From NCBI GenBank assembly GCA_003993805.1, contig RSEF01000003.1, positions 56,719,243-56,783,242 on the forward strand: DNA of 64,000 nt, written 5' to 3'. The position numbers and the translations under genes were made by a program. Shown here piece after piece: positions 36,125 through 50,100 of this stretch. The notes beneath the pieces were generated by a model that made no database searches, had not been told where the DNA came from, and saw only the letters and a program-made list of their open reading frames with translations. This DNA comes from Himantopus leucocephalus (taxonomy: Eukaryota; Chordata; Aves; Charadriiformes; Recurvirostridae). Each line of letters opens with the position of its first letter. Position 1 is the stretch's first letter.

Positions 36125-37521
36125 GTGTCTTTAAATTTAATTTTCTCCCTTTTTACTTTGGCATTAAATGCTTGATTTCTGTATGACTTGAAAATACTGT
36201 TCATAAGCATCTTGGTAAAGTCTTAGCAGATAAAGTCCTAGTAGTACAGCCTATAAGATAGAAGAAACACAGCTGCTCCGATGTCTACATATCACAGTTT
36301 GTGAAATTGAAATGGGTTTTTTGCTGCCTTGGACACCTCATCATATCTTCAATACTGTCAGTTGAATGGATTGAGTATTTTAGTTTAAAAAATAGGCAAA
36401 ACATACCAACTATACAGGACTTATGAAATAACAAGATACTGATTTATCTGTTGATACGTGTTCCAATTACATAATTTCCTATCATAGCTGGTAAAGTGAA
36501 GGTTTGTGCAATGAAGTGAGGTGTATCATAGAAGAGGATGAAGGCAAAACGAGAATAAAGCCTTCCATATATTATAGACTTCAGAGAACTGGGATGAAGG
36601 AAAAGGCAGGGACAAATTCACAAGTAGAAGATACCAACCTCAACATAACCAAATTCCTTCTTTGAGGATTTGAGGGTACATTGAAGGAGTGTCTAAATCC
36701 AGGCTCCAAGGGTGATACAGACATCTCAAGGTCAGTAGGCATTTTTGCCTGAATCTGCAAATTCAGATGATACATTAGGTCCTCAACAATACAGCCTTGT
36801 GGTTGGTAATCCTTACTGTGAGAATCACACCTGAAATACTTCGTGGTTTGTGAATGGCTGGTTGGTTATCCTGTTCTTCAGTAATGGGCAGCCTCTTAAG
36901 TTTTGAACTCTGATCCCAGTTTCTGAGTTATACAGGCTTTTCCTGGAGTGTTTATGTGTAGATGGGACTATGTCATATAAATAATAAATAGTCCTTAACA
37001 CCTTGGTGCTTGCTCCTTTACTTTTCCCCATCTCTAGGGCATGGTTCCATGGCTGCTCTTCCCCCTGTCTCAGGAAGGGTCACCAGATGAACACCTCCTC
37101 TCTAATGTTTCTCTAAAACCTCACCACTGTGTTCTTGCCCGTTCTTTGGGAATTGCTAATCTGGAAAACAAATTCCTAACACAAAAAGTTGAAGTCTATA
37201 CTTTTGACACTTCAGCAACAGTGTTCTTTCTCTGCTGATGATGCATAGTAGAGTTACCATCAAGTGGTAACCAGTGTACAATACAAAAATTAATACTATG
37301 ATAATAAAAAAGTTGGGAGTGTACGTCAAATTCTGCTGCAGAGACAACGAATTTAAATACTGCGGTTATTTAAGCATAAACATCTCTGCTTATATGAGAC
37401 TACCTTTTGAAAATAATTTAAAAATTAGAGCTTACTTGATTAAAAATTTAGCAAGAGAAATGGGAGTAGGTATTCATATAGTTTGGGGAGTTTTAAGGGC
37501 TGAGTTCACTGACTTGATATA

Positions 37522-37902
37522 TGGGGAAGCCTTACTAAGGGAGAGTCCAAGGGAGATATTACTGCTGTTTACAGCTAGCAACTAGGAGGATGTGGGCAAG
37601 AACAGAGCCAAACTTACCTCAGAGGTGCACAATGGAAGAACAAGAGGCAGTGAGGGCAGACTGGGACAAGGGAAGTTGCAACTTGGTAAAAGAAAAAAAC
37701 CCAAAATTACCATGAGGGTTTTCAAACACAGGAAGGAGTCCATAGAGACTGGAATCTCCATCCTTGGAGATGCTCAAAATTTAACTAGACAAGGCCTCCA
37801 AACACCCTGTTCTCACCAGACTTGCTTAGAACTGGAGATTTGTCTGTATGACCTTTCTGAAGGTCTGTTTGAACCTATGTGGTTCTGTGTTGCTGTGATT
37901 TA
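37522..37902 (+). mobile_element. Diverged CR1 LINE 3' fragment
   Basis: In + orientation the sequence follows the CR1 3' region: GGGAGATATTACTGCTGTTT near 37550, AACAAGAGGCAGTGAGGGCA near 37640, GAATCTCCATCCTTGGAGAT (37751-37770; usual form GGAGTCTCCATCCTTGGAGAT), GCTCAAAATTTAACTAGACA, and a degenerate terminal repeat TTCTGTGTTGCTGTGATTTA at about 37883-37902 (CR1 normally ends in repeats of an 8-bp ATTCTGTG-type unit). It is 5'-truncated, lies in the same direction as ARID1B transcription, and is strongly diverged. Confidence 0.85.
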
Positions 37903-39111
37903 ATATTGGCTTTATATAGTCTAAATAGAATTTTAAAATAAACTACAAAATCATGTAATACCTGTTGCAGTAGTTGGTGTATCCTTCTTATTTCTACTCT
38001 TAAAATATCAGTACATCCTGTTTATATAATCCTGTCAATTAGAAAGCTGAGGTAGTCTCAGTCATACAATCTGTCATCCTTTCTGTCATGCTCAGTTTTG
38101 CTCTTTCTTTCCAGCTCGCAAATGGATTTTCTCTGTGTTTTCTGTATTTTTCATTAACCATTTTCTTTTTATATTGATTTTGTTGCTTTTTGCACTCAAC
38201 ACTGGTGCAAAGTCCTAGTTTTGAATCATCGCAACTTTGAGGAATGTATAAGGTCAATTGTGTCAGGATGTCAGCGTCAAGAAGAGAAGCTGGCCTATGA
38301 AGATGTTTTTGCCTCATGCTGGCTAGCCAGAATTATGTGAAAACTTTAGACTATAAGTGTTTTTCCTGGAGAGCGTTGTTGGATCATGAAGCAAGAGAAG
38401 ATCACTCTACTAATATTGAAATAGTTCACGGTAGCCCCAGCTGTGGATCAGGATGTTGTTATTCTGGTCATTCTCCCAAGTACATAATAAAAAGGTGGTC
38501 TTTGCCCCAAAGAGTTTACAGGCTATTCTGTGCCTGTTGGACTGGAAGCTGATCTTGCTTATAGCAGGGGAGCAGCTGTGAGGTGAAGAAATTTCACGTT
38601 CTGTTTTAGGGTAAATAAGCCATCTCCATGATTGCGGCCATTGTGATGTGAGTGTGATCGAACTGGTTTTACTTCAGGATGGAGAAGAGAGATGCCAGAT
38701 GGGAGAACGGGGGCTTCTCAGTGATTTGCCTTCTTTTCCGTATATATTTTCTTTATTTACCTTGTAGCATTATGTCAGTCTGCTTGTTTTGGATATTATC
38801 AAGCTGAAAGTAATGTTTATTCTGGATGGATGATGGACTTTTTCTTGCCACCATTTTCCTTTTATGTAAAATCCTGTAGTATGATGTACTGGGTATTCTT
38901 TTGTGGGGAGAAAACTGATACGAAATTTCGTGCAGAAAATGTTTTATTTTTGCTCTTTTAGACATCATGTGAGTGAGCTTCTGCAGTCAGGTATAACTCT
39001 TAGTGTTGTGCCTTGGAATTGGTACTTGTCTTCATTTCTCACGTATTGTGGAAGTGTGAAGCCATTGCTCCTTTTCCTTGACTCACTTGAATTCAGTATG
39101 CGATCTTGTCA

Positions 39112-39171
39112 ATAAAAGTAAAATAATAGATAAAATAATAAGTAGATAAAAAAATAAATAGATAAAATAAT
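39112..39171. repeat. Imperfect AT-rich repeat (ATAGATAAAATA units)
   Basis: About 60 bp of A/T with periodic G, built from irregular AATAGATAAAATAAT-like units. It is low complexity and has no gene content. Confidence 0.85.
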
Positions 39172-42100
39172 TTTTGGGACTGGTCCAGTGACTTGTGACT
39201 TTCCATTCTTCTAGTAAGCGTAGAGGGGAAGGAGGAGAGTGGGATTTGCTGGAATGTTTGAACTGTAGGTTGTTTAGATCTTCGTTAAATTGATTGTGTG
39301 GTGGGCAGAAAGGGAGTTTCATAACAGGTGATTTGATAGTAACACTGGCATAGTTTACTATAGAGCCATACTGTAAGCCAGCATCAGTCATCCCCTCTTC
39401 GTTTCAGGAGCCTGCTGTGTAAAAACCATTAAAGGAAGAGCTTTGTTTTAAGCAAATTTATTGCAGTAGCAGATTCATTGAGTAGATGTAGATACCACCT
39501 TTTTCTTTTTTAACTTTTTGCCTTTACTGCTCTTTAAAAGAAAAGAGAAAGATGTGCTACACTACTACAGTGTTGCCCTTGGCAGGGTTTTTCATCTTGA
39601 AATGGCATATAACTGAATAAATGCTTCAGTTGTTTTTGCAGTTTTAAATCTTTTGCCATGAGTAGAAGTGATATTTTGCTCAAGAATGTAATGTAATTGC
39701 AAACTTAAACTGTCATCATTAAGCACTACTTTGTTAAGATAGTGTGATGTATATTTTGGGCTATTATGTTTTCCAACTGGCTTTTAAACAGCCGTGTTTA
39801 TATATTTTCTTGTTTTATGTAGCATGTGTTCATATGTATTGAGAGACGATCATGCCTTTGAGGTCTAATGTGTTATTCTATGAGTTGGGACCATATCACT
39901 TTTTGACAGATGAAATGGATCTGCAAAATAATTATGGTCTTACTCTTAGTTAAACATAAATAGTTATTTTATTCTACACCTGCTACTGCTATCCTGAAGT
40001 CATCTTTTGTTTTCAGTATTCCTGGAAGCTTTCTGCTTGCAAGTTTCCAGAATAGAGTGGGGTTGTGCTGATCCTTTTTCTCATGTGCAGACATGAGATT
40101 AAAAGGGGAAAAAAAGTGTGGCAGGTCCTTGAGGTGGGATGTGTGTGTGCACTTCTCTGGGGCATTGGTCCTTCTGGTTAACAGTGTGTACGAAGAGGCT
40201 CTGTGTGCGTGTTTTTACACCATTCCTGTGTGGTTACTGTCATTTCTTTTAAATGCCTTAAAGGAACAGTCAAGTAGTTCAGGCTTAGTCTTTAGCCTGT
40301 TTTTATTTAAAAGGAGAAAATGTTTTCTAAACAAGCAAACAAACAAGGTTCCCTCACTGTCAGGTTTTATTAAAATGTCCCAAAAGCTGGCCAAAACCCT
40401 GTTTTCCCCCCCTGGTATAATACCTTATCTACTGATAAGACTTACTGATCATGATGAGATTTATTTCAACCCAAATTGTCATAGGACAAATAAAGAGTAG
40501 AATAACTAGTGGGTTTTTTTCAGAGAGTGGGTCAGGGGGATGAATGCAATTCAGGCCAGTAAAAATTTGTGAACCGTTTCAGTAGTCTCGGGTAGAAAGG
40601 CATCCAAAGCATGTCGAAGTGGGGGGCATCTCTGGTTGTACCTCGGTTGGTCTCTGTGGGTGGAGGGCTGGGAACCACTTACGCTCCCGCAAGGGGCTGC
40701 GGCTTCTCTCCGGTTCCCCAAACTGGGATCAGTGGAGGCCCTAAATTTCAGGTTTGTTCCTGAACTGGTGACAGTGGTTTAAACTAGTCTCAGTCACAAG
40801 CCTGAGACGATGATGAGAATGTTCTTGTGCAGACATCTGTTTCTAGCGTTGAGTCAGTACAAGGTAGGACAGATAAAACATTACCCGATTTGAAACAGTC
40901 TCTGAAAATGTGAACAAAATGTGAAACTAATTAATCTGTTTTCATGTCCAAGCTGTATGACTGTCATGAAAACAGAACAAATTGTATTGTAGCAAAATGC
41001 ATCAAATTATTAAAGTGATTTTGGTACAATGAGGATGAAGTCTTGTTTTTAAATTTGATGAGAGCTGCTAGAGGTCTTTTAACAGTGTAATAAGCAGCAT
41101 GTTAATTAACATTGTCAAGCTGTTTTGGGGTGTAACACTGTACAAAAATACTGTTGTTCTAAGTTAGGAATAGTTGTGTTACATGCAAATACCAAATTCA
41201 TTACTAAGTAATACAGACAATCCTCAGTGAGTCCAAATTTAAGTTTTATACCTCAATGCAATTATTATTTTTAATAAAATCTTCACTGACTAGAGTTACT
41301 AGAAACTGGCACAGAATTAGCAGTTGACTGTACTGTAGTTTAGTCTTAACTCCTGCAGAATTTAATTTAAACTTCTTTTAGAATATACGAGGCCTTGCAA
41401 GTAACACATAGGTGCCCATGGCTTAAAGTTGTAATAAAAATCGTTTGTCCTTCTGTCCTTTTAACTCTTGTGTCTGTAAACATCTACCATTAGATGAGTG
41501 GTTGCACTTAATATTTGTTGTGTTATGAACCACAGGAAATCTGGGAAAGAACAAGAAAAGAACAAGCTTGTAGGTTAATCTGACATTTGCTGCCAGGCAT
41601 ATAGGAAAGCATTCTTTGTGGAACTTGGCTATTACAGTTATATGAGAACTCATAATCAAATTTAATGTTCAGAAGAGATTGTTGCCTGCCATCATCGGCA
41701 GTGGCTGACACCATTACTTGTGTACCACAAATCCGTCATGGCTTCTGTCGCCTCAGCAACAGAGATGCCTGATGCCCAGTGTATATTCAGATTGTCTTGA
41801 AATGCTAGGCTTGTTTTTAGCTTAGAAGCAATTTTTTTTTTTTCCAGGGTAAAGAGATACAAGGGGGAAGTTATTCCTTTAAACCATTCAACCCCAAATT
41901 CATGGCACTAAGAACTTTTGCTTCTCATGGGTGCTTGTTGGTTGGCTTTTAGAAACCAGGGCTGCTTGTACGTAGTGGGCAGAGAAATGCCTGACAACAA
42001 AACGTCAAACCTCTAGGTGGAAAACATCATAAAGATATACGTACTTCTGCCAGCTTTTCCAGCCTTCTTTCTGCAGGACCTGACATTAGAGACAAGGAAA

Positions 42101-44329
42101 AACAGCAGTATAACTTTTTATGAAGGCATCCATTTTGGTGTGCTGAACCCTTCGTTGCCAGCCTACTTCAGAGAGATCACATAAATACCAGAAGGCATCG
42201 CGCGACCTTGACTTTTTGCATCTGTAAAAAAGCTTGGCTGGACTTGGGGGTAGGAGGGAAGGGGAGCAGGCTTTTGGCAACTGACTTCCAAACACACACC
42301 ATGATTTAAATCCTGGGTGCTCGACAAGCCACCAGTGACCAGCACCTCCGAAAGGCAGTTGTCACCTTACCTCGTTGAACACTGAAGTGATTTAAAAACA
42401 AACTAACTCTTGAAATACTTAGGAACTGTACTGATCCTGTGCGTAAAACTAATTTGTCCTTTTTGAGCCTTTCTTAAGTGCGTGATGTTTTCAGGTAGGG
42501 CAAATGAGGTTTGAACCTGTGTAGGTTCAGTGAACACTTAACTGATTGAAATCTTTGCCACTTCAATTTCTGCTTTTATAAAGTCTTACTTCATAATCAT
42601 GATGCTGCTATAATAGCAAATAAGTGTTAAGCATATGGCTGTTTATCTGTGTGGCAGAGGTTACTTACTCAGCTCAGGAGTTCAGTGAAACTGTGACTCC
42701 TATTGTGCTACATCTTCTCCCAGTAGTGGGAACAGCTGATTATTATCCATTTGGGGAATGCTCTGTTTGCTCACCATTGCTTATATCATTCCAGGAAACG
42801 TGTCGAACCTTTCTCTTTTCCCCCCTGTGATTTATATCTCTATTTATAAGATTACGATAGGTGCTAGCTTGTCAGACTTGGAGGATGATCTTCCAGAGCC
42901 AAGTAGTTTGCAGGAAGAGAGTCAGGCAGAAAAAGCAAGGATAATCGTCTGTAAACTCGCACCTGAGCATGAACACACAATCGAGCGCATAGCGTGGAGC
43001 AGCACTAACAGCAGCGCAGGCGTATTTTTTGGAGGCACGTTGACCAAACCCAAAAAAATGCAGTCAGATTTTGAGAAGACTTTCTCGGCCCTGTTATTTT
43101 TAAAGCAACCGTTTACAGACATGGTGATCGATTTAGCCAAATAAAAATCAACTCCAGTCAAATAGGTCTGAAGCCTTTAAAGTTAGCATGTATAATTGCC
43201 TCTTACACGCATCTGTCTTTGTAGTAGCTTGGATTTGTTAAGTGATATTACTGGGAAAGGAGAAGTATTTTATCTTGCAAAGTGGTATTACTGTTTATGT
43301 ATAAAATGTAGCAAGCTTCTTCATTCTTATGTTTTATAATCTCACAAAGGGCTGTCAGTGAAAGTATTTGTTTGCTTCTGTTTTGTCTTAACAATTGCAT
43401 GGCACCTTCAGTTTAAAGTTCCCTCATTGTAGTTAAACATTTTCCCAGTCTGTATATTCTTTTGCTGTGTTCATCTATTAATGGTTTTCTGCTGAAAGTA
43501 GGTTTTTCCGTTTGCAGTTTGAAGGAGGAATTTTGAAGGTCAGCTTTCTTCTCCTGAGAAAGCAGCAAGTGCACCTCTTCAGGCATCTGCTGCGGATGGG
43601 GGTTTGGTGATATCTGGCCAGATAGTCAGAGGAGACGGGTCAGAGCACACTGCAAACCTGTTTGGCAGGAATGTTCATGACCACCTGTACCCTGCTGGCT
43701 TTCAATTTTTATTCCCGTGTTTTTGTATCATTCTAAACCTAGCAGACATCACAGCTCTTGTGCTTGTGAGATGAGCAATGCAGAAAGGCCTGAGTCCTGA
43801 TGAGTTTTTTCACGTACTAGAATGAAGTTAGCATGCAGTGTCAAAAAGAAACTCTGGCAATAAGAGCCTTCTTTCAGCTAAATTGGAAAGAGACAAAACT
43901 TAGTTCTGGGGAAAAGGGAAGTCCAGTTTTGCTCCTTTATTTTTAAGTGGTCAGTTACTTATGTGCAATCAGTTTGTGGATTCAGCGGACAATGTCCCAC
44001 TTCCATAACAAAAATCTCTGCAAAGCATTCTAGTGCAAAAGGTAGGGATGCTGAATAATTTTTTTCAAACTGAAAACTTCAGTATTTATAAGTAAATAAT
44101 CCTGAAAGGAAACATTTTTCATCTCAACTACAAAAGCTATGTAAAATCTATCATGGATTTAGTATGTTATGCTTAGAGAAAAACATCTTTAGTGAGTTTA
44201 GAAATATAGTAAGATACCTGTACTCAAATGTATTTCTCAAAGTTTTGAAATGAGTGGTTTGGCTTTGATCCACGAAGTATTGTTGTTATGATGGTGGTAT
44301 TTAAAGTTTCTAAATTCTGATTTCTCTCA

Positions 44330-44560
44330 GTATTTAAATCACAGAAGGTTAATTAAAGCAGTTCTTTATTTTGCGATTGCTTAGGAATATTAACCTCAGA
44401 AAGCCTGCATTAAATCAGTGAAGTGATAGAATTGCATTTCCTTTATAAAATAACTCTACAAGAGCAAAGACAAAGCCATTTATAGTTCAGTGCCATTAAT
44501 TGCTTGGCATTTAGATATTAGCGTAAGAGTCTATTAATTAACTTGATACTAAAACTATTG
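44330..44560. promoter_or_regulatory. Candidate conserved element rich in homeodomain-type sites
   Basis: Contains GGTTAATTAAAGC, GCCATTAATTGCTTGG and TCTATTAATTAACTTG in about 200 bp of otherwise complex sequence. The clustered TAATTA cores are typical of developmental enhancers. This is judged from motif texture alone. Confidence 0.3.
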
Positions 44561-46670
44561 GAAGGCAGGCTGATAGAACTATTTTGTTTTAGGAGATTAG
44601 TGTTCGTAACTATTGTTGTTCCCCTTACCACTCTCCTTATTACTCAGTGATTTTCTTTACTCTTATTCTAAGAGCAAAATTAATATCCCAGAAATAATTT
44701 TATCCTTACCTTTGAAATTTAGCAGTGAGTTTGTCAAAGGATACCTGATCATGTAATAGTCTTTTACTTTATGTTCCATTAATCTGATGGCCATTCATAG
44801 TTGTCTACACAAATGTTTTAGAATATAAATGCACAAATCCTGTTTTAAGAAAAAAACAAAAAAAAATAGTTTAGTACTATGAATTAAGTGATAAAGTTGT
44901 AAAGCCTGAAAAGTACTAATAAATCTGAGTGGTAGTGGGGTTTTTGTTTGTTTTCTATTTATTTTTTTTTTAGTTCTGTGTGAGCAGTATATATTCCAAA
45001 TTTTAGTGGTCTTGTAAATTACACCTCATGGCTGGTTTCAATGCAGCAGTATTCTCTTATGGCCTTTAAATTAACACACATTATTTTCCTCAGAGGTAGG
45101 GAAAATAAGTTTGTTAATATTTCCTGGCATAAAATTTACCACTGTATTTTTTGTGGCTGCCCATATTTTCTTTAATAATTGAGGATGTTCAGTGTACATA
45201 TATTTAGCTTTATTTTCTGTATTTTGAATTGGGATTTTGTTGTTAAGACAATGTACTATCTGAATATAGGTCATCATATATTTTATATGTATTCATTATC
45301 CTTTCCAGTATTTCCCTTTTACTGCATTTCTCTCTTACTGTAGTAGGATTTAGAATAGATTTTGGAGCATGCAGCTGAAATCTTACAGGGTGTTTCAGTT
45401 GTTGCAATCAGATATAGACAACAAAGAATGAAATAGCAAATCAAAGTAAATAAGGTACCACTTAAAAAAAAAGTTTACATGTTGACAAAACTACTTGGTG
45501 TTTTTGTTGTGGGAGAGGAAACAACTGTTGGTCTTGGTGAGCTGTCCCTCCATAAATCAGTCTCTGCAAGAGCACAGCCTCTCTCTTCATGTCTTCCTCA
45601 CGCTTCTCCCTGATTGCTGAGTACCCATCTTAGGTATGTTTTTAGGTGGAAGATTAAATAACTAGCTATATGTGTTTGGGTTTTGGGTGTCTGCCTAACA
45701 GAATACATAAAGATCATACTCCTTCACTCTCACAAAAAAAGGAGAGGTTTATTGTTGCTTTATTACCCAGCAATCCTTTAGCAACTTTTAATGAAAGTTA
45801 CTGTTTTTTCGTTGCTGTATTAAAGAGTAGTCAGTGGTCTGGTCTCAGATCTTTAAGTTTTCATCACTTCTTTCACTTGTTCTCCACCCCCTACACCCTC
45901 CTCTCGCCACTCCCCACACCAACCCAGTTGGGAATACTTTCGAAAAAATCATGGTTGTGGTGATGGTGGTGAACACTTCCCTATCTCAGAGATTAAAGAA
46001 ATCATTTGCTGCTGTTGGTTTAAGCTTTGTATTGTGAAGTCCATTGAATTGCTTCTGCTGCTGTGTGCTTCCTTCTGTAAATTATTGTTCTCATTCCATT
46101 CCTTGGCCTAAGATATTTTTCCATGTGGTGGCTGTATTTAAAGATTGTTGTACAGATACTTTGTGTCCTTACAGACTGCAGAGAAAGAGAGGATTGTAAC
46201 GCAGCTAATTCTCTGCCTCCAGTAGTCCCAAATGCAACACGCTAGCCCTCTTGCATACTGAAAAATTAAGTTAACCAAAGCAGTAGGGTCCATTTGCAAA
46301 AACCTTCTTCACCGAAATTATTACAGTCTTTGCATATGAACTTCAGTTCCTTCTCCTATGATTCTGCTGTTGATAAAGTAGCAGCTAAACCTCATTTCAG
46401 TCATTTATTTTAAGAGACCTCTGTGATGGAGCATCAAGGACTAAGTTAACAGGTGTCACTGGACTGGGATATCAATGTTGTCTATAACATAATGCAACTT
46501 TATATTTGAGGCGGGGAAAGAAACAAATCCACAAAACAAACCTCATCATTCAGGGTTTTTTTTTATGTGACCTCAGTGATGTTTTGGGCGTTGCCTGCAA
46601 CCCTCCCTCACGGATTTGCGGTTTTTCATGAGCCTTTAGATGAAGTCCTGGCTTTTACCTCGAAGCACAG

Positions 46671-47165
46671 GTAACAGACGTGCCCCTAAGAAAACGCCGA
46701 AGAAATATTTCCTGGTCTCAAGCGAGGAAGTCTCGTCCTTGGGTACCTAGCTCGATTAGCCCAGAGGCAGCAGCTGCTCTCGGTGCAGCTTTTCTCTTTA
46801 TTCTGTAAGCTGGCTTCAGGCTTTCGGCTGCGCTGTAAGCTGCGGGCAGTGCTCTGACCTCCTTTCTGCCAGCCCAGCCGTACGCCTGGGCGAGCTGCCG
46901 GGGCAGCAGCAGGAGGTCTGGGGCAGGCTGCTGCCCTCCGGGGCACGGAGCCCCCCCAGCTCCCCACTTCCGCGGCAGCCGGCCTTGAAAGAAATGGCAG
47001 GTTTTGAATCCTACCCCTCTCCTGCGTTTTGTCGGGTTTAGCTCTTCCTCGGGAGCGCAGAGCTGTTTTCTCAGCCCGGCTTTCTTTCGCGTCTGGGGTT
47101 TGCTGAAGAGATGCGTTCCTCCTGGAGTTTTAGGAAGGACTAGTTTGGCAGGGCAGGACGCCGGA
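46671..47165. promoter_or_regulatory. Intronic CpG-island-like block
   Basis: I counted about 27 CpG in the 480 bp from 46681 to 47160, with GC near 58% (observed/expected CpG roughly 0.65 by hand), in an otherwise AT-rich, CpG-poor intron. It sits 7.5 kb upstream of the second exon. ORFs crossing it on the - strand (up to 151 codons) have no recognisable domain and are expected from GC-rich DNA. It could be an alternative promoter, an enhancer or a hypomethylated CTCF-type site; there is no direct evidence of transcription start. Confidence 0.5.
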
Positions 47166-50100
47166 TGGCACAAAATCTGTAAGTCAGCACATTAACGTGG
47201 TAGTCTGTCCTCAGTGGCTATAAAGAATATGACATGTAAAAACTGCCAGGGCTCTCTCTCTTTATTTTTTTTTTTCTTCTTTTAAACATAGCTTTGTCGG
47301 TGAAAGGATGGGCAGGGAGAGGAAGGAGTGGGTGTAGAAAATGAAAGCGTGGTTGGGCTGCCCAGCCTTGTACGTTTTTTTAGGAAAAGTCCAAAAAGCT
47401 CTATAAACATGGGAAAATTCATGGAAATAAAATGCTTATTTTACCCCTGATTTCCAAGTTATATTTCTCAGGTTACCTCTTCAGGTTCTCTCTCATCTGT
47501 TCATTCACACTGGAACTTTACATCTGTAGAACAAAGAAACTGCCTTTTTTGCCTGTAAATGAAGAACTGACAGCTGTTTATCAGGCTGTGCAATGTGCAA
47601 CAGTCACATTTTAATACGAATATCAAACTCGCCTATTTTTTTCATTTGGCGTTACAAGTATGAGAGAAGAAAACTAGAAGAAATGTCTTGTTTCTGATTA
47701 AATCCACTATTGATATGCTCTGTGATCCATGGAATGCAATAGTGGCGGAAAGAGAATAGCAAGATAAGGGTTTCTGAGAATGATTTCATCTCAGAGCTCT
47801 TCCTGCATCACTTGCTTAACGTGGCTCCTGGAGGCCATATAGATGAGACACATGTGAAAATGGACTGGAGTGTTTAGGAAGAGAGACCCTTCTCTCTTGT
47901 TAGTTGTCTCAGATTACTTGATATGTGACTAGAAGCTATGCTGTCCAAACAAACAATGTTCTTCCTGTAAGATGGGGGCTTTTCTTGACCCTATCTGCAT
48001 TTAAAATGCTTTCAGTGTATTCTGCAGGGGAAAGCCTTCCATAGTTAGGCAGTCTGAGTTTCTAATAACTTCCTGAGAGTTTTGATAGAGTGAGCCTCAA
48101 TAATATATTTGGTTACCTAAGTTAATCTTTTGCATCAACTGCTGGCTGCTACATGAAGTATATTCCCTTCCTTCCCTCCTCCCCCAGTATCTTAAGACTT
48201 AACTTAGTTGGCATTCAGTGATAATCGGGATCCTGAAGGGAGAAAATGGTGTCCCCATTGTAGGTTGGGGTTTTTTTTGTTTGGTTGTGGGTTTTTTTTA
48301 ATTAGCTTAAAAAAAGAGATCTAGCAAATAATAAGTTTTAGAATGAAACTGCAGATATCTTGGAAAGGAAGGTAAGAAGATGAGATGTCTTACTGACAAT
48401 GATTGGTCTACACCTGAGGCATCCAAACTGGCAGGTTTTCCAGATTTCTCCAGGTACATGGTAGGATTTTTCTCTGAGGAGTTAAGGTATGATTTTTGGA
48501 TGAATTACCTCCTTTTGGAAAAGGAAAGAACTATTTTGCTTTGGTAGTTCTTTGAAGCTCTTGACTCCCTCTAGTAACTGTAATGAAGAACGAAATTAAG
48601 TGGGTAAGGCAAAGGCCTACCTGTATCATCTTTGTTTCTGAGGGCACAGTCCTGCCCTGGCTTGACTGTGGGGAAATGATAACCACCTGAAAGAAGAGCG
48701 GTCGTTGCTGGCCAGCCCCACTGAAGCAACAGTCAACAAATAGCATGTTGAGGTAGATGCCAGCCTGTTGCTTGCTGTACTTCAGTGACAGCTGCTTTCC
48801 TTGTCTCCATTAGGGTTTCCATGGTGGTGGTAGGGGGTTGGCTTGAAATGATTTACGTGTTCTGGTTATGAGCAGGGTTTATTCACTTCATCACATAAAC
48901 ACAGACTAGCACATTGTAGGGGATTACCAGACTGCCCTGGTAATCCACCTCTGGTGGTTAGCACTCTCTTTTTTGTTGGCGTAATAAGTGCTCAGACCTA
49001 CCAGACAATTTTTTCCTGCAATCACCTGTTCCCTCTGTGCAGTAAGAGACTTGCTGGTTTGCGCACAATGCTCTCCAGCTGAAAGATACCAATTTGCTCT
49101 TCTTCCAGGCTTCAGGGGTTTTTGTTTGTTTTGGTTTTTCCATTTCTGACTCATAAAATTCAAGACATATACATGCATTTCTTCTTGACCCAGGATCTTC
49201 TGCAGGAGTCCATCTACATCCTGCAGGACCTCTGCAGACCATCTGCTCAGGACTCAAGAAAACCTCCCTGCTCTTTCGTCCTTAGTGGATTGCTCCCCCC
49301 AGGGCTGCATTCTGTTGGCTGCTTGCGTGAGACTCAGTGTTGCCTGTGCCCCTGGGCATAACATTTTTTCTGAGTGCAGCCTTACCTGCAATATTCCTCT
49401 AACAGGTTGGCTGTCCTTTGTTGTCAGTTTTTTGCTGCCACAGAATGTACAACTTGGGAGGTGACACGTTAGGTATGAGGGTTGGGCTAGAAGTTTGCTG
49501 TATAGGAATATGTCGCCATTCTGGTGAGTAGTTTTGGTTTGGGGTTTTTTTAATTGTAGCTTTTTACTGAAAAAGGTGGAAAGAGTGGAAATGTGTTGGT
49601 ATGTATTTACCTACAAAGAACGAACAGATACTTGGCTAAGTGATAACAAAGAATGTCCTTTATAGCCCATAAGATATCGCTTGCCTTCTTTCTGTTCCAT
49701 AGTATCCCTTTAGAGATGAGCAAAATAATCTTGTATAGTAGGGCTGTGTGCTCCTCTTGGCTGCTGCGCTGGGTCCTCACTTCCTTTCTCAAGTGGTCTG
49801 GGAAAAAAGAATTAACATTTGCTTTCAATTTTGCTGTTGTCACATTGCTGTAGAATTCACTGCTCTCACACTTCAAGTCTTCTAAGGATCAACCAACTGA
49901 ATCAAGAACATGAGCTAAAATAGTTTTTAATGAGTTTTTCAAATTGAAGTCTAGTATATTATTTTCCATAAATTATTTTCCTTCTATTTAACCATCATGG
50001 TACTTATCTTCCTGGGTGGTCATGTTATCCCTCTGAAATTTGCTGCAGCAGGAGTGGATGAAGCCTGAGTGATATTTCTCACCCAGCCCTTCTTTAAATG

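Noticed and set aside
40093..40500. 135-codon + strand ORF with hydrophobic segments
   Set aside because: The T-rich intron strand yields F/L/V codons and mimics membrane segments. No family was recognised and there are no exon signals.
46718..47173. 151-codon - strand ORF, the longest in the window
   Set aside because: It lies in the GC-rich CpG block, where stops are rare. The composition is low complexity (A/P/G/K-rich) with no recognisable family.
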